Source of the DNA: Chitinophagaceae bacterium
GTDB taxonomy: Bacteria; Bacteroidota; Bacteroidia; Chitinophagales; Chitinophagaceae
NCBI GenBank assembly: GCA_017307755.1
Contig: JAFKGQ010000024.1
Location: 1 to 64,000, forward strand
Length of the DNA stretch: 64,000 bases
Reading direction: 5' to 3'
Positions within the stretch are counted from its first letter, which is position 1, and every line of letters begins with the position of its first letter. The notes under the pieces are model-generated. The model did not search any database. It saw only the letters and a program-made list of their open reading frames with translations, and was not told the DNA's origin. A program made the translations under genes and the position numbers. Shown piece by piece: positions 41,671-49,573 of this stretch.

Positions 41671-43425
41671 ATGAAGGGATTTTTACGTATTTGTTTTATT
41701 GCATGCCTGTTTGCTCATTTTCATGTTGCCCAGGGACAAGTTCCCGTGATCACGTCCAATCCAAGGGATACCAGCGTTTGTGTGGGTAATGATGTAACCC
41801 TTACAGTTGCGGCGACGAATAATCCCACCGGCTATGTTTGGCAATATCAGTATCATCCTACACGCAGCCAATGGTATGATATAAGTCCAACCAAAGACGG
41901 TTTCTCGGGGCAAAACACAAACCAGTTGACTATTCACAGTGGCGCGCTGAATCCGTATTCTGTCAGGTTCAGGTGTATTGCTGTTAATGCAGAAGGCTCT
42001 TCTATCCCCTCAACCATTGCTATCGTAAAGATAGCACAGCCCCACCCGAACTTCACTATTTGGGGGCAAATTCCCGTATGCAGAAGTGGTACGGCATACT
42101 TTAACCCTGGCCTGAATCTTTATATCGATAGCGTTACCTGGACATATACAGGTTCGGGAATTACTATTCACTATGATCACACTAACAATAATTCTCCGGG
42201 AGATAGTGTAATAACCATTGATTTTAGTGACACCGCTACCATGGGGATATTGTCAGCCGTCGATAGCAATGCTTGTGGCGTTTACGGGCCTGCTACTCTC
42301 GCTATTACAATCTCACCAGAGCTAAAAACAGTTGCAGGCGCTGCAGGCTATGGGCCGGTTTGTGGTGATAATTTTTCTAATAGAGATGATCCTAATTCTT
42401 ATACAATCCGCAGTACATGTGCTCCGCTTATTCATATAACCGCGTCCGGACCTCATCCCCTTCACGGCTACGTCACCAGTTGCGTAACAGTTGACTCGAC
42501 AGTTCAATCATACGGCGGAATACCTTATGTCCAACGCCATTACAATATTGAGCCGAATGAAGACCCCTCTGCCTCCACCGCCACCCTCACCCTCTACTAC
42601 ACCCAGTCCGACTTTGATAATTACAACCTCGCCCGCGGCAGCAACCCGGCCCTGCCGGCAAACTCCACCGACGCCGCCGGCATCGCTAACCTCCGCATCA
42701 CCCAATTCCACGGCACAGGCACTGCGCCCGGCACCTACACCGGCACCACGGGCGAGATCAACCCGGACGACAACAAAATTATCTGGAACGCCACGGACAA
42801 TCGCTGGGAAGTGACCTTCGATATCATCGGCTTCAGCGGCTTCTACGTCTCCACCGGTTCCCTCATTCCTCTCCCGCTGACCCTGACTGATTTCAACGGA
42901 CAAACAACGACAAACGGCAACCTTCTCCAATGGATCACCGCCTCCGAGCAAAACACCGCCTGGTTTGAAATCCAACGCCACACACCCGGCAGCGCTTTCA
43001 CCACCATCGCAAAAGTGTCCGCAGCCGGCAACAGCCGCCTACCCCTCCACTATCAGTACACGGACAATGACGCAGCCAGCGACACATTATCCTACAGGCT
43101 CAAAATGGTGGACCTGGACGGCGGATTCACCTATAGCAAAACAGTGGTCCTGCAACATGTTACAGACAACGCCTATGCGATCCGCCTATCCCCCAACCCT
43201 TACCATAACAATGGCGCCCTATCCATCATTGCCCCAACCACCGGGACTGCACTCCTGACCGTCACAGACATCAGCGGCAGACTGCTGTTCCAACAACGGG
43301 TAAGCCTCTCAAAAGGCAACAATCCAATTTCCACGGGTGACATCGACGCTCTGCCCTCCGGCACTTACCTGTTGTCGCTGCTGGTCAAAGGTCATCGGCA
43401 AACAGTAAAATTGGTGAAATACTAG
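41671..43425 (+). CDS. Secreted protein with Ig-like domain and T9SS type A sorting domain
   Basis: A 584-residue secreted protein. It has a signal peptide (about 1-22), an Ig-like domain at about 23-110 (ITSNPRDTSVCVGNDVTL, GYVWQYQYH), and a PKD/Ig-like second unit to about 215. A cysteine-containing linker is followed by a unit at about 285-390 (YVQRHYNIEPNEDPS, LTLYYTQSDFDNYN) that recurs in Bacteroidota surface proteins. The T9SS type A sorting domain forms the last 80 residues (IRLSPNPYHN, LPSGTYLLSLLVKG, KLVKY). It would pass the outer membrane by the type IX system and be surface-attached or released. The first 290 codons are AT-rich and the rest strikingly C-rich, suggesting a mosaic gene. 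Confidence 0.92.
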   Translation: MKGFLRICFIACLFAHFHVAQGQVPVITSNPRDTSVCVGNDVTLTVAATNNPTGYVWQYQYHPTRSQWYDISPTKDGFSGQNTNQLTIHSGALNPYSVRFRCIAVNAEGSSIPSTIAIVKIAQPHPNFTIWGQIPVCRSGTAYFNPGLNLYIDSVTWTYTGSGITIHYDHTNNNSPGDSVITIDFSDTATMGILSAVDSNACGVYGPATLAITISPELKTVAGAAGYGPVCGDNFSNRDDPNSYTIRSTCAPLIHITASGPHPLHGYVTSCVTVDSTVQSYGGIPYVQRHYNIEPNEDPSASTATLTLYYTQSDFDNYNLARGSNPALPANSTDAAGIANLRITQFHGTGTAPGTYTGTTGEINPDDNKIIWNATDNRWEVTFDIIGFSGFYVSTGSLIPLPLTLTDFNGQTTTNGNLLQWITASEQNTAWFEIQRHTPGSAFTTIAKVSAAGNSRLPLHYQYTDNDAASDTLSYRLKMVDLDGGFTYSKTVVLQHVTDNAYAIRLSPNPYHNNGALSIIAPTTGTALLTVTDISGRLLFQQRVSLSKGNNPISTGDIDALPSGTYLLSLLVKGHRQTVKLVKY

Positions 43426-43463
43426 GAAAGTATTGGCCCCTTATTACTTCGTTTAACCATTGT

Positions 43464-43495
43464 GCTATAGAATTAGATACTGTCAATAGTATAGC
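43464..43495. repeat. Inverted repeat downstream of the T9SS gene
   Basis: GCTATA (43464-43469) pairs with TATAGC (43490-43495), and inside it ATACT pairs with AGTAT around GTCAAT. No T-run follows, so it is at best a weak terminator. The rest of 43426-43603 holds no recognisable gene. Confidence 0.35.
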
Positions 43496-43603
43496 ATCTT
43501 TCATTAAACACTATCAAGATTGCGGCTACCCTCAATCTTCCGCTCGTCATTTTTAATGTGCCGGCAAGACCGCATTTCCTACATTCACAGCCGCAAAAAA
43601 AAC

Positions 43604-46192
43604 ATGGATATGTTTATGAGAAAAAAGACGCTGATAACCCTTGCATTGGGCCTCCCCTTTTCCCTGGTCCTCGCCCAGCAAAAACCCGGCGCACCACCCA
43701 CCCCACCTGCCGCAAACCCCGCAGCCGCTGCCGGTCAGCGCAACGGGAGCGGCTCCCAAAAACAGGAACCAAAACCTTATAAAGAGGTCATCACCGACAA
43801 GGCTGTCAGCCGTACCGGTCTGTTCGCAGTACACCACATCGATGATAAATGGTATTTCGAAATACCCGACTCTCTTCTGGGACGGGATATTCTTGTAAGC
43901 ACCCGTTACAGCAAGACGGCTGCCGGCGGCAGCAGCTATGGCGGCGAGCAGGTGAACCTGCAGACCATCCGCTGGGAAAAAGGTCCATCCTACTCTTTAT
44001 TCCTCCGGGTGCTGACCATTGTCAACGTGGCTACAGACTCTTCACAGCCCATTGCCCAGGCAGTGAGCAACTCCAACCTGAACCCCATCGCCGCGGCCTT
44101 TGATATAAAGGCCTATGGCAAAGGCAAGGACTCTTCAGGAACAACCGTCATCGATATAACGGACTTTTTTAAAGGCGATAACCAGGCCGTCAGCCTGAAT
44201 CCCGCCATCAAAAGAAGATTTAACCTGGGCAGCATAGCTTCGGATAGAAGCTATATCGAAAGCATCCATACCTACCCCATCAATACAGAGATCAGGACAG
44301 TAAAGACGTTCTCCTCCACCCCCAGCTCCGGAGGCATCTCCCTGGGTCCCACCCAGTCCACGACCCTGCCGGCCGCGGACGTAACAGGGGCCGTTACCCT
44401 GGAACTGAACAACTCCTTTATCCTTCTACCAAAGACGCCTATGCGCAAACGACTCTTTGACCCCCGGGTCGGTTTCTTTGCCAGCGAATACACCGTATTT
44501 GGCGACGACCAGCAACGGGTGGAAACCTCACGCTTTATCCACCATTGGCGCCTGGAGCCAAAGGATGAGGACATCGAGAAATGGAAAAGAGGAGAGCTGG
44601 TAGAACCAAAGAAACAGATAGTGTACTATATCGATCCCGCCACGCCAAAAAAGTGGAGATCTTATCTCATCGCCGGCATCAACGACTGGCAGGCAGCCTT
44701 TGAAAAAGCCGGGTTCAGGAACGCCATCGTCGGGAAGGAATGGCCAGAGAACGACAGTACCATGAGTCTGGAAGACGCCCGCTTTTCTGTGATCCGGTAC
44801 TTCGCCTCGGACATTGAGAATGCTTATGGACCGAATGTAGCCGATCCACGCAGCGGGGAGATCCTGGAAAGTCACATCGGCTGGTACCACAATGTGATGA
44901 AGCTGGTACACGACTGGTATTTTATCCAGGCCGCCAGTTCGGACCCAAGGGCGCGGAAGATGAAGTTCGACGATGCGCTGATGGGCGACCTGATCCGATT
45001 CGTATCTTCCCATGAAGTGGGCCACACATTAGGTTTGCGTCACAACATGGGCAGCAGCAGCAAAACTCCCGTTGAAAAATTGCGTGACAAAGCCTGGGTG
45101 GAAGCCAATGGCCACACCGCCAGCATCATGGACTACGCCCGTTTCAACTACGTCGCGCAACCCGAGGACAATATCTCCCCCCGTGGCCTGTATCCCCGCA
45201 TTGGCGATTATGACAAATGGGCCATCCTTTGGGGCTATAAGGGTATTTCCGGAACCAGGGACGAAGAGGAGGATAAGAAGATACTCAACAAATGGGTGAT
45301 CGATAGCCTGAAGGCAAACCCCCGGCTCTGGTTTGGAGGGGAAGGCTTTAATTTCGACCCCCGTGCACAGACGGAAGATCTGGGGGACAACAGCATGAAG
45401 GCAGGCGAGTATGGTATCAAAAATCTCAAACGCATTTTGCCTGCACTGCCGGAGTGGACAAAGGAAGAGGCTGATCAATATGACAACCTTGAAGAGATGT
45501 ACGGGCAACTGGTGGGGCAATACAGCCGTTATATGGGACATGTGGTCAAGAACGTAGGGGGCATCTTCGAAACCTTTAAGAGCATTGAGCAATCAGGTGA
45601 TGTTTATGAGCCCATTCCCAGGGCCATACAAAAAGAGGCCGTGGATTTTCTTAGCAAACAGTTATTCACGACCCCCACCTGGCTGTTGAACAAGGAGATC
45701 CTGAATAAATTCAGTCATCCCGCCGCCACCGAGACAGTAGGTAATGTGCAGGCTGGTGTGCTCAACAGCCTCCTGTCGGGCGCAAGGCTTTTCCGGATGT
45801 CGGTATGTGCCGGCAGATATGGCGCCGCGAGTGTATATGGCCCTGACGAACTGCTGGCGGATGCAAAGAAAAGTGTCTGGTCTGAGCTGAACACGGGTGC
45901 AGCCATCGACATTTTCCGCCGCAACTTACAAAAGACATATATAGATGCGCTGATCAACCTCATCAACCCGCCGCCACCCACGCCCGTACCCGCAGGTCTG
46001 CCCAGAGGGCTTTCCGTCCTGTTCACCGGCAGCATAAAAAACACCGACGTACCTTCTATCGCACGGGCACAGCTGGTAGAGCTCCGTTCAGAAGCCCTGT
46101 CGGCCGCAGCCCGTACAACCGACAAACTAAGCAAATATCACCTGCAGGATGTGGCTGAGCGGATCAGGCAGGCGCTAAATCCCAACAAGTAG
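43604..46192 (+). CDS. Zinc-dependent metalloprotease (DUF5117/DUF4953 family)
   Basis: An 862-residue exported protease when started at ATG 43604 (MDMFMRKKTLITLALGL); codons from 43520 lie before the signal peptide and are discarded. A Pro/Ala/Gln-rich linker follows the signal. N-terminal DUF5118/DUF5117-type beta domains (about 60-350; DKWYFEIPDSLLGRDILV, RKRLFDPRVGFF) precede the catalytic domain with HEVGHTLGLRHN: His470, His474 and His480 as zinc ligands, Glu471 as catalyst. A Met-turn (SIMDYARF) follows, so it is metzincin-like. It is likely periplasmic or surface-located; targets are unknown. A terminator lies 24 nt after the stop. Confidence 0.93.
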   Translation: MDMFMRKKTLITLALGLPFSLVLAQQKPGAPPTPPAANPAAAAGQRNGSGSQKQEPKPYKEVITDKAVSRTGLFAVHHIDDKWYFEIPDSLLGRDILVSTRYSKTAAGGSSYGGEQVNLQTIRWEKGPSYSLFLRVLTIVNVATDSSQPIAQAVSNSNLNPIAAAFDIKAYGKGKDSSGTTVIDITDFFKGDNQAVSLNPAIKRRFNLGSIASDRSYIESIHTYPINTEIRTVKTFSSTPSSGGISLGPTQSTTLPAADVTGAVTLELNNSFILLPKTPMRKRLFDPRVGFFASEYTVFGDDQQRVETSRFIHHWRLEPKDEDIEKWKRGELVEPKKQIVYYIDPATPKKWRSYLIAGINDWQAAFEKAGFRNAIVGKEWPENDSTMSLEDARFSVIRYFASDIENAYGPNVADPRSGEILESHIGWYHNVMKLVHDWYFIQAASSDPRARKMKFDDALMGDLIRFVSSHEVGHTLGLRHNMGSSSKTPVEKLRDKAWVEANGHTASIMDYARFNYVAQPEDNISPRGLYPRIGDYDKWAILWGYKGISGTRDEEEDKKILNKWVIDSLKANPRLWFGGEGFNFDPRAQTEDLGDNSMKAGEYGIKNLKRILPALPEWTKEEADQYDNLEEMYGQLVGQYSRYMGHVVKNVGGIFETFKSIEQSGDVYEPIPRAIQKEAVDFLSKQLFTTPTWLLNKEILNKFSHPAATETVGNVQAGVLNSLLSGARLFRMSVCAGRYGAASVYGPDELLADAKKSVWSELNTGAAIDIFRRNLQKTYIDALINLINPPPPTPVPAGLPRGLSVLFTGSIKNTDVPSIARAQLVELRSEALSAAARTTDKLSKYHLQDVAERIRQALNPNK

Positions 46193-46215
46193 TTTTTTTC
46201 ACTGTCAACATCAGA

Positions 46216-46246
46216 GCCTCGTCCACAATGGACGGGGCTTTTTTTC
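46216..46246 (+). terminator. Intrinsic terminator of the metalloprotease gene
   Basis: GCCTCGTCC (46216-46224), loop ACAAT, GGACGGGGC (46230-46238), then a run of T. The 9-bp stem has one G-T pair. Confidence 0.9.
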
Positions 46247-46323
46247 TCCTTATTGCGGAACTCTTTTTCCCGATTGGTTACCTTCATTTTCATCATCAGC
46301 ATGCAATTTTGGGCACGAAAAAA

Positions 46324-46343
46324 AACCAGAAATTATTCTGGTT
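46324..46343 (+). repeat. Hairpin in the leader of the TonB-dependent receptor gene
   Basis: AACCAGAA (46324-46331), loop ATTA, TTCTGGTT (46336-46343) form a perfect 8-bp stem whose end is 22 nt before the ATG. TACCTTCA at 46279-46286 may be the -7 element, which would place the hairpin in the mRNA leader. A role in translation control or as a repressor site is possible; no iron-box consensus is seen. Confidence 0.45.
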
Positions 46344-46365
46344 CAACCCTTAACTGCATACTATA

Positions 46366-48741
46366 ATGAAGCGTTTATTTACATCTTTCTTACTTTTCTA
46401 CGGCAGCCTGCTGACCTGTCTTGCACAAACCAATGCCGGGAACATTTCCGGGCAGATCACGTCTGTCGACAACCAACCGATGGAACTGGTATCCGTAACA
46501 ATCGTCGAAACCAAAAAAGGCACCCTGACGGACACAAAAGGCAACTATACTTTCGCAAATATCCCCCCGGGAAAATATACCATCAGGATCCAATTGTTGG
46601 GCGCCAAAGAAAAGGATACACTGGTGGATGTGAGATCAGGGGAAACCACCGTGGTCGACTTCAGACTGACCCGGGAAAACATTCAGTCTTTACAGCAGGT
46701 GACCGTCACACGCAACATCAACAAATTCTCCAAAAAAGAAAGCATCTATATTGCCCGTCTGCCTTTGAAAAACCTGGAGAACCCCCAGGTGTACTCCTCC
46801 GTACCAAAAGAACTGATACAGGAGCAGATGGCCGTCGATCTGGGCAGCATTTCCAAAAACGTTCCCGGGGCCGGCATCCCCATGATCGCCAACCAGGGCC
46901 GGGTTACCTTCCGCTCCAGAGGCTTTGAGACGGAACCCAATGCCAGGAATGGGGTGGCCGGCGCCGCCTTTTCATCCATCGATGTGGCCAACCTCGAACG
47001 GGTGGAAGCGATCAAAGGCCCATCCGCCACCCTGTTTGGCACCAGCATATCCAGCAGTTACGGTGGATTGTATAACCGCGTTACCAAAAAACCCTACAAT
47101 GGCTTTGGCGGCGAAGTAGCTTATTTTGGCGGCAGTTGGAATTACAACCGACTCACCTTTGATATAAATAGCCCTGTTAATGCTGACAGAACAGCCTTGC
47201 TCCGATTTAACGGAGCTACCACGTTTGAGAAAAGCTTCCAGGATCAGGGGTTTACCAACAGCGTAAGCCTGGCCCCCAGTTTCTCCTATCAGATCACTGA
47301 CCGCCTGTCATTGCTGCTCGACGTGGAATTCGGTCAGGCCAAAGGAACCTCCGTCGTCCGTTTTAACCCTTATACGGGCAGTAACAAAACTCAATCCATC
47401 GTGGATATGCGGTTCCCTTATAACCGTACCTTTCTGAGCAACGACCTGGCCTACCAAACCCAGATGATGAATATCTTCGCGCAGCTGAACTACAAGATCT
47501 CGGAGAAATGGACTTCCCAGACCATCATTTCCCGGGCCCGGTCATCCATCAATGGCTATATTACCGCATTGAACGGTCGCACCGACACTACACTCCGGCC
47601 CTCTGTCATCGTAGGCGCCACCGCGTTCATCGCCACCGACGTCCAACAGAATTTTATCGGAGATTTTAACCTGGGGGCGTTTCGCAACCGGCTCGTTGTA
47701 GGACTGGACTATTACAACAACTACAATGATTTCGACCGGGTCACCGTCAATACCACAACGGTCAACTTCATCCACCCACCTGCGGACTATCGGGTAAGCC
47801 GGTTTAAAGTCGATTCACTTACAACTTCCGGCAGCCTTCGCAAGGAAACAAACCAGGATAATACGTATGCGGCGTATGCATCCGATGTCTTTAACCTCAC
47901 CGACAGACTAATGGCCATGCTAAGCCTCCGTGTGGATCGCTATCAGTATAAAGGAGTGTATAATATCACCACAGGCATCACCGGCGGTGGCTTAGGCGCC
48001 GGAGGAGTACAAGCTGGCCCTTACGGTCAGACTGCCCTGTCGCACAAACTGGGATTGGTATACCAACTGGTCAAAGACCGTGTTTCCCTGTTCGGAAATT
48101 ATATGAGCGGGTTTTTCAACAAAAGTGGCTCTGCGGCCGACGGAAGTCCCTTTAAACCGGAACATGCCAACCAACTCGAATTGGGCATCAAGGGAGATGT
48201 GCTGGACCATCGCCTTGTAGGTACCGTCAGTTATTATGATATCGAGGTAAAAAATGTCTTACGCATCGATCCCAAAGATGCCAACTATTCCATCCAGGAC
48301 GGAACACAGCTAAGCAGGGGATTGGAAGTGGAACTGACCGCCAACCCTTTTGCAGGGTTGAATATCGTTGCGGGCTACGCCTACAATGACAGCAAATACA
48401 CAAAAGCTGACTCTTCGGTACAAGGCCTGCGGCCTGCCCTGTCAGGACCGGATAAAATGTTGAATTTCTGGATAAGCTATCGCATTCCCGAAGGCCGGCT
48501 GAAAGGACTGGGATTGGGCTTTGGAGGGAACTCGGGCACTGCATCCTACCAAACCAATACCCAAACCGCAAAAGTCATTATTCCTTCCTACACCTTATTG
48601 GACGCCAGCATATTTTATGACCAGCCCAAATTCCGGCTGGGTTTAAAAGTAGACAACCTCACCAGCGAAAAAAACTGGTCGGTACGTCTGACCCCACAGG
48701 CGCCGGCCCGGTTCACCGGCAGCATGAGCTTGAAATTCTAA
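46366..48741 (+). CDS. TonB-dependent siderophore-type receptor
   Basis: A 791-residue outer-membrane receptor: signal peptide (1-21), a carboxypeptidase-regulatory-like beta-sandwich (about 25-105; GNISGQITSVDNQPMELVSV) and a plug domain (about 115-245; FRSRGFETEP, DVANLERVEAIKGPSATLFG, GGLYNRVTKKP). A 22-stranded-barrel region ends in APARFTGSMSLKF with terminal Phe. The plug motifs match the siderophore receptor subfamily (FhuA/FpvA-like), so iron-chelate import energised by TonB is the best guess. The next gene encodes a DUF4198-like protein commonly found beside such receptors. Confidence 0.93.
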   Translation: MKRLFTSFLLFYGSLLTCLAQTNAGNISGQITSVDNQPMELVSVTIVETKKGTLTDTKGNYTFANIPPGKYTIRIQLLGAKEKDTLVDVRSGETTVVDFRLTRENIQSLQQVTVTRNINKFSKKESIYIARLPLKNLENPQVYSSVPKELIQEQMAVDLGSISKNVPGAGIPMIANQGRVTFRSRGFETEPNARNGVAGAAFSSIDVANLERVEAIKGPSATLFGTSISSSYGGLYNRVTKKPYNGFGGEVAYFGGSWNYNRLTFDINSPVNADRTALLRFNGATTFEKSFQDQGFTNSVSLAPSFSYQITDRLSLLLDVEFGQAKGTSVVRFNPYTGSNKTQSIVDMRFPYNRTFLSNDLAYQTQMMNIFAQLNYKISEKWTSQTIISRARSSINGYITALNGRTDTTLRPSVIVGATAFIATDVQQNFIGDFNLGAFRNRLVVGLDYYNNYNDFDRVTVNTTTVNFIHPPADYRVSRFKVDSLTTSGSLRKETNQDNTYAAYASDVFNLTDRLMAMLSLRVDRYQYKGVYNITTGITGGGLGAGGVQAGPYGQTALSHKLGLVYQLVKDRVSLFGNYMSGFFNKSGSAADGSPFKPEHANQLELGIKGDVLDHRLVGTVSYYDIEVKNVLRIDPKDANYSIQDGTQLSRGLEVELTANPFAGLNIVAGYAYNDSKYTKADSSVQGLRPALSGPDKMLNFWISYRIPEGRLKGLGLGFGGNSGTASYQTNTQTAKVIIPSYTLLDASIFYDQPKFRLGLKVDNLTSEKNWSVRLTPQAPARFTGSMSLKF

Positions 48742-48760
48742 TTCCAAAATTTATCATCAT

Positions 48761-49486
48761 ATGAAACGCATAGCATTATTCTCCCTGGTTATCTTGTCAA
48801 CAATATTACAGAGCAAGGCCGACTCATTATGGATCGAAGCCGATGCAACAGGACAGATGGGTAAACCCCAGATCATAAAAGTTATTTTCGGGTCTTATAA
48901 TCAATACAGGCTGCAAAAGGTCGGCGAAGAGTTTCAGGAAGTGAAAGATTTCACTTGCTGGATCATCAGCCCAACGGGCAAGTATATTTCTCTGCAATTT
49001 TTCCCCAAAGACACCTCTTTTGAGGCCAGTTTTACCCCTGAAGAAAAAGGTATATATGTGGTGTTGCTTGAAAACAAGCAACGAAAAGTGGAAGACTGGA
49101 GCAAATCCACTACCAAAATAGGTATTACCAAACAACACTACTATGCCCGTACGACCATCCAGGTCGGCAACGTGTCATCTATCGCACCAGACGCCCTTAC
49201 GGATCTGACAATTGTAAAGGACCCCAGCTATAAGTCCGGACCCGATGTAACCCTTCAGGTATTACTGCATGGCAAGCCGGTGCCCAATGCTACCTTATTT
49301 ATGCGTCACCCCGAAATGCAGGAGCAGAAATTGACGACAGATCAGGATGGCAGAGTGTCCTTCCATGCTCCGCGGCCGGGACGGTACTTTTCCCTGGTGA
49401 CGCTGAAATTTGAAACTCCGGGCACGTACAGAGGCGTACATTATGACGTCTTCAGGGAAAAATCCACCCTCACAATGATCCTGTAA
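48761..49486 (+). CDS. DUF4198-like periplasmic protein
   Basis: A 241-residue exported protein with a signal peptide (about 1-20, ending SKA). It is beta-rich with SLWIEADATGQMGKPQIIKV at the mature N-terminus and a C-terminal carboxypeptidase-regulatory-like sandwich (VTLQVLLHGKPVPNATLFMR, then LTTDQDGRVSFHAPRPGRYF). This matches the DUF4198 / metal-uptake accessory family found beside TonB receptors. The mature N-terminus lacks the usual His-rich start seen in nickel-linked members. It lies 19 nt after the receptor gene, so surely the same operon. Confidence 0.82.
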   Translation: MKRIALFSLVILSTILQSKADSLWIEADATGQMGKPQIIKVIFGSYNQYRLQKVGEEFQEVKDFTCWIISPTGKYISLQFFPKDTSFEASFTPEEKGIYVVLLENKQRKVEDWSKSTTKIGITKQHYYARTTIQVGNVSSIAPDALTDLTIVKDPSYKSGPDVTLQVLLHGKPVPNATLFMRHPEMQEQKLTTDQDGRVSFHAPRPGRYFSLVTLKFETPGTYRGVHYDVFREKSTLTMIL

Positions 49487-49573
49487 TGAAAAAGATCCTC
49501 CTCCTCATTCATAAAAGGCTTAGGAGGTTTATGGAAAAGGCGCCAGCTGGCATCCCTCCTGTTGTATGCTGAA
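49487..49573 (+). CDS. Small open frame, possible truncated PepSY-type gene start
   Basis: The ATG immediately follows the DUF4198-like stop (TAATG) and opens 28 codons beginning MKKILLLIHKRLRR. That beginning resembles the N-terminus of PepSY-associated membrane proteins, which often come third in TonB receptor/DUF4198 operons. The frame then ends in APAGIPPVVC without any membrane helix, overlapping the next gene by 8 bp. It may be the remnant of a deleted PepSY gene or a non-coding coincidence. A purine-rich GGAGG at about 49526 lies inside. Confidence 0.3.

Noticed and set aside
43520..43603. 28-codon N-terminal extension of the metalloprotease
   Set aside because: It precedes a normal signal peptide and contains Cys/Arg-rich sequence not expected there; ATG 43604 is preferred.
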